64,000 nt of DNA from JAFNAG01 sp963721405 (GCA_963721405.1 CAVRJA010000005.1:620001-684000); one strand, 5' to 3'. Counted from the stretch's first letter, positions 26,774 to 35,863 are shown. The notes: generated by a model from the sequence alone, not told the origin. Translations and numbers: made by a program.

Positions 26774-26900
26774 CATGTGGCGTCGGGCTTCAGCCGGTCT
26801 CCAAACAGGCCTCTCAGGCTGACTCGGCAACCGTCCGTCTGGCGGCGGGATCACTGCGGCATCGATCCAGACAGTGCGGGCTGAAGCCCGCGGCCACATG
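26774..26900. repeat. Small palindromic element with GGGCTGAAGCCCGC-type termini
   Basis: The left end CATGTGGCGTCGGGCTTCAG and onward (26774-26795) and the right end at 26879-26900 are inverted repeats of 22 nt with 2 mismatches. A half copy (GTGCGGGCTGAGGCCCGCGG) occurs at ~40504-40530. It codes for nothing. Confidence 0.7.
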
Positions 26901-26930
26901 CGGTTTCTGACACGGTGATCCATACACAAC

Positions 26931-27073
26931 GTGGACCTGGACTTAGACCTGGACTTGGACCTGGACGTGGACGTAGACCGGCAATACCGAGGCGATTGAG
27001 TTCGCATTCGCGAAGGACAAGAAAAGGCTGTCTACGTCCACGTCGAAGTCCACGTCCAAGTCTAAGTCCAGGT
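26931..27073. repeat. Inverted pair of GTCCAN hexamer tandem repeats
   Basis: The left arm 26931-26978 (GGACCT/GGACTT/GGACGT units) and the right arm 27031-27073 (GTCCAC/GTCCAA/GTCTAA units) are complementary over ~40 nt, with a loop of ~52 nt. The right arm ends 13 nt before the xerD stop. Confidence 0.85.
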
Positions 27074-27086
27074 GACGTTTGTGCGG

Positions 27087-27974
27087 TCAGGCTCGGGGGT
27101 GGTATTTGCGGTAGATCTTTCGCAGGCGTTCCCGCGTAACGTGGGTGTAAATCTGCGTCGTCGAAATGTCGGCGTGGCCGAGCATGACCTGGACCGACCG
27201 GAGATCGGCGCCGTTTTCCAGCAGGTGGGTTGCGAATGAATGCCGGATCATGTGAGGGGTGAGCGGCTTTCTGATTCCGGCCTTGCGGCCGTAAGCGCGC
27301 AGGTTCTTCCAGAAGCCCACACGGGTCATGCAGGAACCTCTCCGGGTGACGAACAGGTAATTGCACTGCCGTTGAGTCAACAGCAGGGGGCGGGCCGACT
27401 TCATGTACTCCCGGGTCCACCGCACCGCTTCGGCGCCGACCGGGACGATGCGCTCCTTGCTTCCCTTTCCCATGCAGGAGAGAACGCCGAGCGTGAGGTC
27501 GACCTGCGCGACTCCGAGTCTGATCAGTTCGCTGACCCGCAATCCCGACGCGTACATCACCTCGATCATCGCCCGATCGCGGATTCCCCGGGGGATTTTG
27601 GTATCGGGGGCCCGCAGCAGGCGCTCGACTTCCGCGCGCACGAGGAAGCGCGGCAGGTTCCTGACCGGACGGGGCGACTCGAGGTTTTCCGTGGGGTCGG
27701 CAGTGAGGACGCGATCCAATACCAGGTAGCGGAAAAACCCCCGCGCCGCGATCTGCGCCCGCGTTACAGAACGGGCAGACAGGCCGTCCGCGCGCATCTG
27801 CCGGGTCCACTCGACAATGTCTTCGCGTGTGATCTCGGTGACGGGGGCGTGCTTTTCCGCCGCAAATGCGCCCAGCTTTCTCAAATCGCGCAGATAGGAG
27901 CTGACGGAATTCTGCGCCAGTCTTTTTTCAACCTTGAGATACACCTCATATTCGGCAAGCCAGTCGCGGTTCAT
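27087..27974 (-). CDS. xerD: Site-specific tyrosine recombinase XerD
   Basis: A 295-residue tyrosine recombinase of the chromosome-dimer-resolution type. The N-terminal SAM-like domain starts MNRDWLAEYEVYLKVEKRLAQNSVSSY. The catalytic residues are visible in YASGLRVSELIRL (Arg), HMIRHSFATHLLENG (His-x-x-Arg), LGHADISTTQIYTHV (His and nucleophile Tyr). The ATG at 27974 overlaps the murJ stop (ATGA), so the longer frame to 28226 is rejected. Context with murJ and the length favour a housekeeping Xer protein over a phage integrase. Confidence 0.92.
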   Translation of the reverse strand: MNRDWLAEYEVYLKVEKRLAQNSVSSYLRDLRKLGAFAAEKHAPVTEITREDIVEWTRQMRADGLSARSVTRAQIAARGFFRYLVLDRVLTADPTENLESPRPVRNLPRFLVRAEVERLLRAPDTKIPRGIRDRAMIEVMYASGLRVSELIRLGVAQVDLTLGVLSCMGKGSKERIVPVGAEAVRWTREYMKSARPLLLTQRQCNYLFVTRRGSCMTRVGFWKNLRAYGRKAGIRKPLTPHMIRHSFATHLLENGADLRSVQVMLGHADISTTQIYTHVTRERLRKIYRKYHPRA

Positions 27975-29569
27975 CGGAGTTTCCTCGCAAGGTGCATGAC
28001 AATTCCGGAAAGCTCCCGCTCTTCCTCGACCCCGAAGAGGCGCAGCAGAGGCAGAATCACCGCCATTCCGGCTGCGATCGGGATGCCCAGCTGCAGGGCG
28101 CGCATGAGCGTGCCGCCCGCGGGAAGCCACTGCATGCCGACGGCATGCGCCCCCAGAGCCGCGCCTCCCATCAGGATCGATGCCGCGACGATCCGGGCAT
28201 AGACCCGGAGTTCCCCCGGCCGCCATGGTATTCCGGTGCGCTGCGCAAATCTACGCACAAGCAGGATGAAATTAAACCACGATGCCACGGCGGTCGCCAG
28301 GGCGAGTCCCAGAAAGCCCAGTTGGTAGATCAACGCGAAGTTGGCTGCGATTTTCACCGCTACGGTAAGCATGCTCAAACGCACCGGCGTCCGGGTATCG
28401 TTGAGGGCGTAGAACGCCGGGACGAGTATCTTTACCGCCGAGTATGCGAACAAAGCCAGGGCGTACCAGAGGAGCACCGCACTCGTATTCCCGGTATCGT
28501 CCGGCAGAAAGCGTCCGCGCTGGTACAACAATTCGATGATTTCGTTCCGGAACAGGATCAAGCCGACCGTGGCCGGGAACGTCAGGCAGGCAGCCAGGCG
28601 GAGACTGCCGGACACCGTGTCGCTGAGCTTTTGCAGCTGGTTTTGAGCGGCATGGACCGAGACGGCGGCCAGCGTCGACGTGGCGATGGCAACGCCGAAA
28701 AGCCCGATAGGGAGCTGCATCACCCGGAAGGCGTAATTGAGGTAGGATACGGGGCCGTCGCCGAAGCGGGAGGCGAGGTGAGTGTCGACCGCTATATTGA
28801 TCTGGGTCGCCGAAAGCCCGATGATCGCCGGCAGCATCAGACCGGCCACCTGGCGGACTCCAGGGTCTTTGAAATCGATGACCGGCCGATAGCGAAATCC
28901 CATCCGGTGAGCCGTCGGCGCCTGGATCAGGAATTGGCTGGCGCCGCCTGCCAGCGCGCCGATCGCCATCGACACGACCGGCGCCAGGCCGAAGTTTTTC
29001 ATCAGGGGCGACAGGAAAATGCCGGCCAGGATGGAACATACATTGAAGGCGGACGGCGCCATCGCGGGCACGAAAAACCGGCCTCCGGCGTTGAGGAGCC
29101 CCATAAATGCGGCCGCCAGGGCGACGCAGAGCAGAAACGGCGACATGATGCGCGTCATCTGGACCGCAAGTTCAAACTTGCCGGGACTTGCGGCAAGGTT
29201 TCCGGCGAAGAGGTAGACGAACCAGCCCGCACCGAAATAAAACAGCAGCGTGATGGCGGCGAGGGCTATAAGCAGGGCGTTGATCACGCGATTGGCAAGC
29301 AGCCAGGCAGCCTCCTGGCCGTTGTGGGTGCGGTAGCGGATCAGGGTGGGCAGGAAGGCGGAACTCAGGGCGCCTTCCGCAAACAGGTCTCGAAGGAGGT
29401 TGGGAATGCGGAACGCAATGTTGAAGGCGTCGGTATAATAGCCGGCGCCGAAATAGCTCGACATGATCATCTCGCGTCCCACGGCCAGGACGCGGCTGAT
29501 CATAGTTGCGGCGCTTATGGTTCCTGCGGCGCCTGCCAGGCTTGAGTGGTTGGTCGGGTTTTGCTGCAC
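27971..29569 (-). CDS. murJ: Lipid II flippase MurJ
   Basis: A 532-residue MOP-superfamily membrane protein that moves lipid II across the inner membrane for peptidoglycan synthesis. The N-terminus is typical: AAGTISAATMISRVLAVGREM, then FGAGYYTDAFNIAFRIPNLLRDLFAEGALSSAFLP. About 14 hydrophobic segments follow, with IALATSTLAAVS and FYALNDTRTPVRLS at the expected places. It is the first gene of a two-gene unit with xerD and is divergent from lpxD. The start at 29569 (ATG) is consistent with family alignments. Confidence 0.94.
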   Translation of the reverse strand: MQQNPTNHSSLAGAAGTISAATMISRVLAVGREMIMSSYFGAGYYTDAFNIAFRIPNLLRDLFAEGALSSAFLPTLIRYRTHNGQEAAWLLANRVINALLIALAAITLLFYFGAGWFVYLFAGNLAASPGKFELAVQMTRIMSPFLLCVALAAAFMGLLNAGGRFFVPAMAPSAFNVCSILAGIFLSPLMKNFGLAPVVSMAIGALAGGASQFLIQAPTAHRMGFRYRPVIDFKDPGVRQVAGLMLPAIIGLSATQINIAVDTHLASRFGDGPVSYLNYAFRVMQLPIGLFGVAIATSTLAAVSVHAAQNQLQKLSDTVSGSLRLAACLTFPATVGLILFRNEIIELLYQRGRFLPDDTGNTSAVLLWYALALFAYSAVKILVPAFYALNDTRTPVRLSMLTVAVKIAANFALIYQLGFLGLALATAVASWFNFILLVRRFAQRTGIPWRPGELRVYARIVAASILMGGAALGAHAVGMQWLPAGGTLMRALQLGIPIAAGMAVILPLLRLFGVEEERELSGIVMHLARKLR

Positions 29570-29630
29570 GAGATCGCTTTGCGTCGTATGGGTCTCGAGT
29601 GAGAACGGCTCCGAATCCTAGGCCTATTCC

Positions 29631-29659
29631 TTGACTGCCCAGGATGCCTATACTACCAT
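29631..29659 (+). promoter_or_regulatory. Candidate promoter upstream of lpxD
   Basis: TTGACT (29631-29636), a 17-nt spacer and TACCAT (29654-29659); an overlapping TATACT at 29648-29653 is too close to the -35. About 115 nt ahead of the lpxD ATG. Confidence 0.35.
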
Positions 29660-29781
29660 AGCCCGGTAATGCGGCAATGCGTTGATTTGTATGACTTTCC
29701 TCGATGCAGGCGCCCACGGGGACCCTGGCGTCGCGCCGCTGCGTGAACCATTCCCTGTCGTCGGAGATCAAGCCGTAAACC

Positions 29782-30822
29782 ATGAAACTCTCGGAAATTG
29801 CCAGCAAGCTCTCCTGCCGGATGCAGGCGGAAAACGATGTCGAAATCACCGGTGTGGCCGGCATCGAGGAGGCAGGACCCGGAGAGTTGACCTTCGTCTC
29901 CAACCGCAAGTACATACAGCACATCAAGGATACCAAGGCTTCTGCAATCATCCTGGGGCTGGACTTGCCCGATGTTCCGATCCCAAGCTTGAGAACCTCC
30001 AACCCCTACCTTGCCTTTGCGCGTGTGCTGGAGCTCTTTCATGAGCCGATGGTCCCACAGCCGGGGATCCACGCGTCCGCCGCAATCGACCGGGACGCGC
30101 GAATCGGTCCGGGCGCGAGCATCGGCGCCTACGCCGTGATCGGCAGCGGCTGCGAAGTCGGTGCGCGGGTCACCCTGCATCCGCATGTGATTCTCTACCC
30201 CGGCGTCTGCATCGGGGACGACGTAATCCTGCATGCCGGGGTCATCGTCCGGGAACTCTGCCGGATCGGGAACCGCGTGATTGTTCAGAACGGCAGCATC
30301 ATCGGCAGCGACGGGTTCGGTTTTGCGCCCATCGGGGACGGCACTTACTACAAGATCCGGCAAACCGGCAGGGTGGTGGTCGAGGACGATGTCGAAATCG
30401 GCGCCAACACTACCATCGACCGGGCGGCCGTGGGAGAGACCAGGATCCGCCGGGGCGCCAAGCTGGACAACCTGGTCCAGATCGGCCACGGAGCGCAGGT
30501 GGGCGAGAATTCGATACTCGCCGCCCAGGTCGGTCTGGCCGGGTCGACGAAGCTCGGCCGCAACGTCCAGGCGGGCGGGCAGGCCGGCTTCGCCGGCCAC
30601 CAGGAGGTGGGTGACGGCGCCGTCATAACCGCGCAGAGCGGGGTGCACGGCGAGATCCCGGCCGGGGCGGTGTTATCCGGCTCCCCTGGATTCGATAGCG
30701 CCGTCTGGAGGCGCGCGGTCCTGGCATTCCCCAGGCTTCCGGAAATGCAACGGCAACTCCGCGCCATGGAAAAGGAACTCAAGTCGCTGAAAGAGAAAGT
30801 CCAGGGGCTGAAGCTCGAATAA
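29782..30822 (+). CDS. lpxD: UDP-3-O-acylglucosamine N-acyltransferase LpxD
   Basis: A 346-residue enzyme of lipid A synthesis that adds the second hydroxyacyl chain to UDP-3-O-acylglucosamine. An N-terminal uridine-binding domain (KLSEIASKLSCRM, ELTFVSNRKYIQHI) is followed by a left-handed beta-helix of hexapeptide repeats from ~100 to 305 (IDRDARIGPGASIGAYAVIG, IIGSDGFGFA, QIGHGAQVGENSILAAQVG). The catalytic His is probably that of VQIGHGAQ. A short coiled coil closes the protein (MQRQLRAMEKELKSLKEKV). It stands alone rather than in the usual bamA-lpxD-fabZ-lpxA cluster. Confidence 0.94.
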   Translation: MKLSEIASKLSCRMQAENDVEITGVAGIEEAGPGELTFVSNRKYIQHIKDTKASAIILGLDLPDVPIPSLRTSNPYLAFARVLELFHEPMVPQPGIHASAAIDRDARIGPGASIGAYAVIGSGCEVGARVTLHPHVILYPGVCIGDDVILHAGVIVRELCRIGNRVIVQNGSIIGSDGFGFAPIGDGTYYKIRQTGRVVVEDDVEIGANTTIDRAAVGETRIRRGAKLDNLVQIGHGAQVGENSILAAQVGLAGSTKLGRNVQAGGQAGFAGHQEVGDGAVITAQSGVHGEIPAGAVLSGSPGFDSAVWRRAVLAFPRLPEMQRQLRAMEKELKSLKEKVQGLKLE

Positions 30823-31284
30823 AGTACTGGAGGAATCCGCGCCGGCGCCGATAAGAATGTCAGGCTATTCGAGAAGCTGAATCTCAGGCTGGGGCCGCCG
30901 CGCTTCCGGTTCGCCGGAAGTAACCGTCGGCCCCAGGCTGCGAGATACCCTTCCCAAGCCATTCCTTCCGTTCCCCGCCGCCAATCCGACAAGCGTCAAG
31001 CCCAAGTCAGCAAAGCAGCCGCGAACTTGCGCGATTTATCACGAATCCTGCTTTGCCCTGAGGGGTTCGCACTCTCTGCAGCGCACAAACTCCTTCGTGG
31101 CAGCTTGACTTTTGGTAGCCTTTTCCAGTATTCGATTAGGTTTGTGTTTGCAGTCATTGGTTTCTTTTCCAGGGCCGTTTGACCTGAGCCGGCATGACAT
31201 GCAGCCAGGAGTCCCAATCCTGCACATTTCTGCCGGCGTTTGCTGAGCGGCAAAGTGCCTCACATTGATTCAGGAGATTCTCAG
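30823..31284. other. Intergenic region between lpxD and ppdK with a structured element
   Basis: No convincing gene. A compound stem-loop spans 30881-30946: outer ATCTC...GAGAT, CTGGGGCCG (30889-30897) with CGGCCCCAG (30928-30936), and an inner perfect 7-bp stem CTTCCGG-TTCG-CCGGAAG (30903-30920). It has no T-tract, so it is not a classic terminator. A weak promoter candidate TTGACT-18-TATTCG lies at 31105-31134. Small minus-strand open frames here look non-coding. Confidence 0.4.
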
Positions 31285-34059
31285 ATGACCAACAAATACG
31301 TGTTCATTTTTGCTGACGGAAAAGCGGACGGACGAGGCGACAGGAAGGAATTGCTGGGCGGCAAAGGCGCGGGTCTGGCAGAGATGACAAATGCAGGGCT
31401 CCCGGTGCCTCCGGGTTTCACGATCACCACCGAGGCGTGCAACGCCTATCTGGCGACCGGAGAAAAGTTTCCGGAGGGAATGTGGGAGCAGGTGCTCGAC
31501 GCGCTGGCGCGAGTGGAAGCCGCATCGGGCAAGAGATTCGGCGATCCGTCGAATCCGCTCCTGGTGTCGGTGCGCTCGGGCGGCAAATTCTCGATGCCCG
31601 GGATGATGGACACGGTCCTGAACCTCGGCCTCAACGAGGCGACGCTGAACGGCATGGCCTCTCTGACATCCAACGAGCGATTCGCCTACGACGCCTACCG
31701 CCGTTTCATCCAGATGTTCGCCAAGATCGTGCTCGGCGTCAACGGCGAAGCCTTCGACGAGGCGCTGGCGGCGGCGAAACGCAAGGTGCGCGCCAAGCTG
31801 GACACCGATCTTACGGCGGAAGATCTCAAAGGCGTGGTGGCGGAATTCAAGAAGATCGTTCGCGCCGAAACGGGATCGGCCTTCCCTGCCGACCCGCTGC
31901 GCCAGCTCGAGGAGGCCATCAAGGCGGTATTCCGTTCCTGGAATGGCGAGCGCGCCAAGGCGTACCGGCGGCGCGAGCGGATTCCTGACGATCTGGGCAC
32001 GGCGGTCAATATCGTCACCATGGTCTTCGGTAACATGGGCAACGACTCGGGCACGGGAGTAGCCTTCACGCGCAATCCCGCCACGGGCGCAAAGGAGCTC
32101 TTCGGCGACTACCTGACAAACGCACAAGGGGAAGATGTGGTGGCCGGCATCCGCACGCCGAAGCACATCAGCGAACTCAAGCAGGAGATGCCGGAAATCT
32201 ACGCCCAGTTCGAGGCGGTGGCGGAAAAGCTCGAACGGCACTACAAGGATATCCAGGACCTCGAGTTCACGGTGGAGAGGGGCAAGCTTTGGATGCTGCA
32301 GACGAGGAATGGCAAGCGGACCGGCCCCGCGGCGGTTAAGATTGCCGTCGACATGGCGCGCGAAGGGCTGATCGACGAGAGAACCGCCGTGCTGCGCGTG
32401 CCTCCGAACGACCTCGACCAGCTTCTGCACAAGATGATCGATCCCAAGGCGAAGCTGCAGGTCCTGACGACAGGCATCAACGCCAGCCCGGGCGCCGCAT
32501 CCGGGATGGTGGTGTTCACGCCCGAGGAGGCTGAAGCTCTGGCCGAGAAGAAGGAGAAAGTCATTCTCGTCCGCAGCGAGACTTCGCCCGAGGATGTGAG
32601 GGGCATGGATGCCGCGCAGGCGATTCTGACTTCGACTGGCGGGCCGACCAGCCACGCCGCCGTCGTGGCGCGAGGCTGGGGAAAACCCTGCGTCGTCGGC
32701 GCGGGCGCCGTCATCATCAACTACGCGAAGAATGAGTTCACGGTCAACGGCGCCCGGGTGCGCCGCGGCGACCGGATTACGGTGGACGGAACGACCGGAC
32801 GTGTCATTCTTGGCGAGGCGCCCCTGGTGGATCCGGAGCTGGGTGACGACTTCCGGCAGCTGATGGAGTGGGCGGACAAATACCGACGCCTGGGGGTGCG
32901 CACAAATGCGGATACGCCGGCGGACGCCCGGGTGGCCCGCAACTTCGGCGCCCAGGGGATCGGCCTGTGCCGCACCGAGCACATGTTTTTCGAAGGCAAC
33001 CGCATCGACACCATGAGGCAGATGATTCTCGGCTCCCTCGACTACAAGAGGATCGAGAAGGAGCTCAACGCCATCGCCGAAGAGCTCAACCGGGGCATCA
33101 CCGCCAAGCGGCGCAAAGAAATCGCCCAGCAGCGCAAGCAGCTCCAGAAAGAGATCGCCGAGCCCAAGAAACTCTACAAGGGCGGGCTGGAGCAGCTCAT
33201 GAAGCTCCAGCGCAAAGACTTTGAAGGCATTTTCACGGCGATGGACGGCTTCCCGGTCACCATCCGTACGCTTGACCCGCCGCTTCACGAATTCCTGCCG
33301 CACACGGAGGAGGAAACCCGGAAGCTGGCCCGCAAGCTCAAGGTGGGGCCGAAGCACCTCTGGGAGCGAGTGCAGTCGCTTCACGAGGCCAATCCGATGC
33401 TGGGACACCGCGGGTGCCGCCTGGGAATCGTCTTCCCCGAAATCACGGAGATGCAGGCGCGCGCCATCTTCGAGGCTGCCGTCAAGGTGAAGAAGCGCGG
33501 CATCAAGGTTCTCCCGGAGATCATGATTCCGCTGGTCGCCGATGTCGCCGAGCTCAAGCTGCAGGGCGACGTGGTCCGCCGGGTGGCCGGCGAAGTGTTC
33601 GAAAAAGCCAAGGAATCGGTCGACTACCTTGTGGGCACAATGATTGAGCTGCCGCGCGCGGCGCTCACGGCCGACAAGGTGGCCGAGGTCGCCGAGTTCT
33701 TCTCCTTCGGCACCAACGACCTGACTCAGACCACGTTCGGGCTCTCGCGCGACGACTCGGGCAAGTTCCTCCCCTATTACATCGAGCACCGGATCTACAA
33801 GTACGATCCGTTCCAGGTCCTGGACCGCGAGGGAGTCGGGCAGCTCGTGCGCATGGGGACGGAGAGAGGACGCGCAACACGCAATCAGTTGAAGGTGGGG
33901 ATCTGCGGCGAGCACGGCGGCGAGCCTTCGTCGGTCATGTTCTGCCACGAGGTGGGCTTGAACTACGTTTCCTGTTCGCCCTATCGGGTTCCCATCGCCC
34001 GCCTGGCCGCGGCCCACGCGGCCCTCGGCTCAGCCGAGGCCGTGTCCCGCACCGCCTAG
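31285..34059 (+). CDS. ppdK: Pyruvate, phosphate dikinase
   Basis: A 924-residue enzyme interconverting pyruvate, ATP and Pi with PEP, AMP and PPi, used for gluconeogenesis or PPi-linked glycolysis. An N-terminal ATP-grasp domain (LLGGKGAGLAEMTNAGLPVPPGF, SVRSGGKFSMPGMMDTVLNLG, NMGNDSGTGVAFTRNP) is followed by the swivelling phosphohistidine domain (TSTGGPTSHAAVVARGWGKP) and the C-terminal TIM barrel (GFPVTIRTLDPPLHEFLP, FSFGTNDLTQTTFGLSRDD, CGEHGGEPSS). A Lys/Glu-rich helical stretch near 595-640 (ELNRGITAKRRKEIAQQRKQ) looks inserted relative to plant enzymes. The ATG at 31285 is chosen for its AGGAGA site at 31272-31277. Confidence 0.96.
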   Translation: MTNKYVFIFADGKADGRGDRKELLGGKGAGLAEMTNAGLPVPPGFTITTEACNAYLATGEKFPEGMWEQVLDALARVEAASGKRFGDPSNPLLVSVRSGGKFSMPGMMDTVLNLGLNEATLNGMASLTSNERFAYDAYRRFIQMFAKIVLGVNGEAFDEALAAAKRKVRAKLDTDLTAEDLKGVVAEFKKIVRAETGSAFPADPLRQLEEAIKAVFRSWNGERAKAYRRRERIPDDLGTAVNIVTMVFGNMGNDSGTGVAFTRNPATGAKELFGDYLTNAQGEDVVAGIRTPKHISELKQEMPEIYAQFEAVAEKLERHYKDIQDLEFTVERGKLWMLQTRNGKRTGPAAVKIAVDMAREGLIDERTAVLRVPPNDLDQLLHKMIDPKAKLQVLTTGINASPGAASGMVVFTPEEAEALAEKKEKVILVRSETSPEDVRGMDAAQAILTSTGGPTSHAAVVARGWGKPCVVGAGAVIINYAKNEFTVNGARVRRGDRITVDGTTGRVILGEAPLVDPELGDDFRQLMEWADKYRRLGVRTNADTPADARVARNFGAQGIGLCRTEHMFFEGNRIDTMRQMILGSLDYKRIEKELNAIAEELNRGITAKRRKEIAQQRKQLQKEIAEPKKLYKGGLEQLMKLQRKDFEGIFTAMDGFPVTIRTLDPPLHEFLPHTEEETRKLARKLKVGPKHLWERVQSLHEANPMLGHRGCRLGIVFPEITEMQARAIFEAAVKVKKRGIKVLPEIMIPLVADVAELKLQGDVVRRVAGEVFEKAKESVDYLVGTMIELPRAALTADKVAEVAEFFSFGTNDLTQTTFGLSRDDSGKFLPYYIEHRIYKYDPFQVLDREGVGQLVRMGTERGRATRNQLKVGICGEHGGEPSSVMFCHEVGLNYVSCSPYRVPIARLAAAHAALGSAEAVSRTA

Positions 34060-34062
34060 AAC

Positions 34063-34108
34063 AAAATGCGCGGCACTCAAAGCAAAGTACCGCCTTGAGT
34101 GCCGCGCA
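34063..34108 (-). terminator. Hairpin with T-run on the minus strand
   Basis: TGCGCGGCACTCAA (34067-34080) pairs exactly with TTGAGTGCCGCGCA (34095-34108). On the minus strand TTTTGT follows directly. It is well placed as the terminator of ino1, from which it is now separated by the MITE-like and REP-like elements; it may also stop ppdK transcription. Confidence 0.55.
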
Positions 34109-34183
34109 AAGTCCTGAAAAAAAAGTTACTGTGAAACTCGTTCCCTGTCGAGCCAGGCTGCTGCGATTTCTGCACCCCAGGGG

Positions 34184-34272
34184 CGAGGCCCGAAGGGCCG
34201 GCAGTTAATAGACCCGGCCGTAAGGCCGGGATTCGATGCCGGTCAAACGTGAGCGCTGAAGGCGCGGCATCT
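34184..34272. repeat. REP-like palindromic element, copy 2
   Basis: GAGGCCCGAAGGGCCGG, GACCCGGCCGTAAGGCCGGG and GAGCGCTGAAGGCGCGGC in the same order as the copy at 13063-13160. Confidence 0.7.
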
Positions 34273-34290
34273 GGATCTGCTCGGTAACTA

Positions 34291-34484
34291 GTTCCTGTCG
34301 CGAAACTCAATCATTGTCACTGCCTGGTCCTGGACCTGGACGTGGTCAGCCTTTTTTGATGTAACCTCTCGCGAATGTGGCACTTATATCGGGCCATGAG
34401 TATTTGCCGAGTCTACGTCCACGTCCAAGTCCAGGTCCAAGTCTAGGTCCAGGTCCGATGGCCTTGGGGTTTCGCGACAGAAAC
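34291..34484. mobile_element. MITE-like element, copy 2
   Basis: Length 194 bp. Its termini GTTCCTGTCGCGAAACTC (34291-34308) and GGGTTTCGCGACAGAAAC (34467-34484) are inverted repeats with two mismatches and match those of the copy at 23746-23958. It shares the internal sequences CAATCATTGTC, TTGATGTAACCTC, GGCACTTATATCGGGCCA and the opposed GTCCAN arms (34326-34347 and 34411-34456). Identity to copy 1 is high by eye outside the arms, while the arms differ in unit number. Confidence 0.8.
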
Positions 34485-34487
34485 CAG

Positions 34488-35804
34488 CTAGTCGTAATAC
34501 TCCAGCCCCAGGTGGGTGATCAGCTCCTCGCCGCGCAGGTAGCGCAGCGTGTTCTTCAACTTCATGAGCTGGATGAAGAGGTCGTGCTCCGGGTAGAGTT
34601 CGGGGGCGCACATGGGGCTCTTGAAGTAGAAGGACAGCCATTCCTGGATCCCCTTCATGCCGCAGCGGTGCGCCAGGTCAAGGAAGAGCACGAGGTCGAG
34701 AACCAGCGGCGCAGCCAGAATGGAATCCCGGCACAGGAAGTCGACTTTGATCTGCATCGGGTAACCGAGCCAGCCGAAGATGTCGATATTGTCCCAGCCC
34801 TCCTTGTTGTCGCCGCGCGGCGGATAGTAATTGATGCGCACGCGGTGCGTGAAGTTCGAATACAGGTCCGGGTAAACGGACGGCTGGAGGATCTGCGACA
34901 GCACCGACAGCTTGCTTTCTTCCTTGGTCTTGAACGACTCCGGATCGTCGAGCACCTCGCCATCCCGGTTGCCGAGGATATTGGTCGAGAACCAGCCGTT
35001 CAGCCCGAGGAGACGGGATTTCAGGCCCGGCGCGAGGATGGTCTTCATCAGCGTCTGGCCGGTCTTGTAGTCTTTGCCGCAGATCGGGACGCTCCGCTCG
35101 TTCGCGAGCTGGAGCAGAGCCGGAATGTCGGCGCTCAGGTTGGGCGCGCCGTTCGCGTACGGAATTCCGACCTTCATGGCGGCGTAGGCATAAATCATGC
35201 TGGGCGCGATTGCGGGGTCGTTTTTCAGCAGACCCTTCTCAAAGCTGGCGATGGTCTGGTGAACCGGTTTGCGGCGGAGGAAGATTTCAGTGCTTCCGCA
35301 CCAGACCATGACCACGCGGTCCAGCCTGTTCTTCTTCTTGAAGTTGAGGATGTCTTCCTGCACCTGTTCGGCCAGCTCCATTTTGTTCCGGCCTTTCTTG
35401 ACATTCGGGCCGTTCAGGCGCTTGACGTAGAAGCTGTCGAAGGCCGCGGGCCAGGGCCGGATCTTCTTGAGAGCAGGTTTGACGGCATCCAGGAGGCTCC
35501 TCTCGAGAACTCCCGCGTTGACTCCGGCCTGGTAGACATCTTCCGTGAAGATGTCCCACCCGCCGAATACGAGGTCGTTCAGTGAAGCCAGTGGTACGAA
35601 ATCTTTGATGGCGGGGACGCGGCGCTCGGTGCGCTTGCCCAGGCGGATGGTACCCATCTGGGTGAGCGAACCGATCGGCTTTGCCAATCCCTTCTTGATC
35701 GCCTCGACGCCTGCTATGAAGGTGGAACTGACGGCGCCCATGCCGGGCAGTACGACGCCCAGCTTGCCGTGCGCGGGTTCGATTTTGATTCCCTTTGAGA
35801 TCAT
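34488..35804 (-). CDS. ino1: Inositol-3-phosphate synthase
   Basis: A 438-residue NAD-dependent enzyme converting glucose-6-phosphate to inositol-3-phosphate. N-terminal Rossmann motif VVLPGMGAVSSTFIAGVEAI (near residue 17), then VMVWCGSTEIFL, SMIYAYAAMKVGIPYANGAPN, the catalytic-region CGKDYKTGQTLMKTILAP, and LNGWFSTNILGNRDGEVLDDP. The length fits the bacterial/archaeal-type enzymes. Inositol would serve inositol lipids or solutes; with pssA/psd in the same strand run, a lipid use is possible but inferred. It is the last gene of the run and ends against a MITE-like element. Confidence 0.92.
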   Translation of the reverse strand: MISKGIKIEPAHGKLGVVLPGMGAVSSTFIAGVEAIKKGLAKPIGSLTQMGTIRLGKRTERRVPAIKDFVPLASLNDLVFGGWDIFTEDVYQAGVNAGVLERSLLDAVKPALKKIRPWPAAFDSFYVKRLNGPNVKKGRNKMELAEQVQEDILNFKKKNRLDRVVMVWCGSTEIFLRRKPVHQTIASFEKGLLKNDPAIAPSMIYAYAAMKVGIPYANGAPNLSADIPALLQLANERSVPICGKDYKTGQTLMKTILAPGLKSRLLGLNGWFSTNILGNRDGEVLDDPESFKTKEESKLSVLSQILQPSVYPDLYSNFTHRVRINYYPPRGDNKEGWDNIDIFGWLGYPMQIKVDFLCRDSILAAPLVLDLVLFLDLAHRCGMKGIQEWLSFYFKSPMCAPELYPEHDLFIQLMKLKNTLRYLRGEELITHLGLEYYD

Positions 35805-35863
35805 GTCCGTGTTCCTCTACTGGGACCACGCGTTGAGTGCGCAATCCGGGTTTCTATTGTGTT

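Larger units (their letters stand above)
26681..27086. repeat. Repeat-filled gap between lptFG and xerD
   Basis: No gene. It contains a 127-bp element with 22-nt inverted termini (26774-26795 and 26879-26900) and an inverted GTCCAN pair (26931-26978 and 27031-27073). The two genes converge on this gap. Confidence 0.75.
34060..34487. repeat. Gene-free gap between ppdK and ino1: terminator hairpin, REP-like copy and MITE-like copy
   Basis: In order: a 14-bp hairpin (34067-34108), the second REP-like element (34184-34272) and the second MITE-like element (34291-34484). The two genes converge here. The MITE-like copy ends 3 nt from the ino1 stop codon. Confidence 0.75.

Noticed and set aside
31270..34017. 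A 915-codon open frame on the minus strand opposite ppdK
   Set aside because: It is the antisense shadow of a clear pyruvate phosphate dikinase; high GC makes such frames common and it has no recognisable domain.
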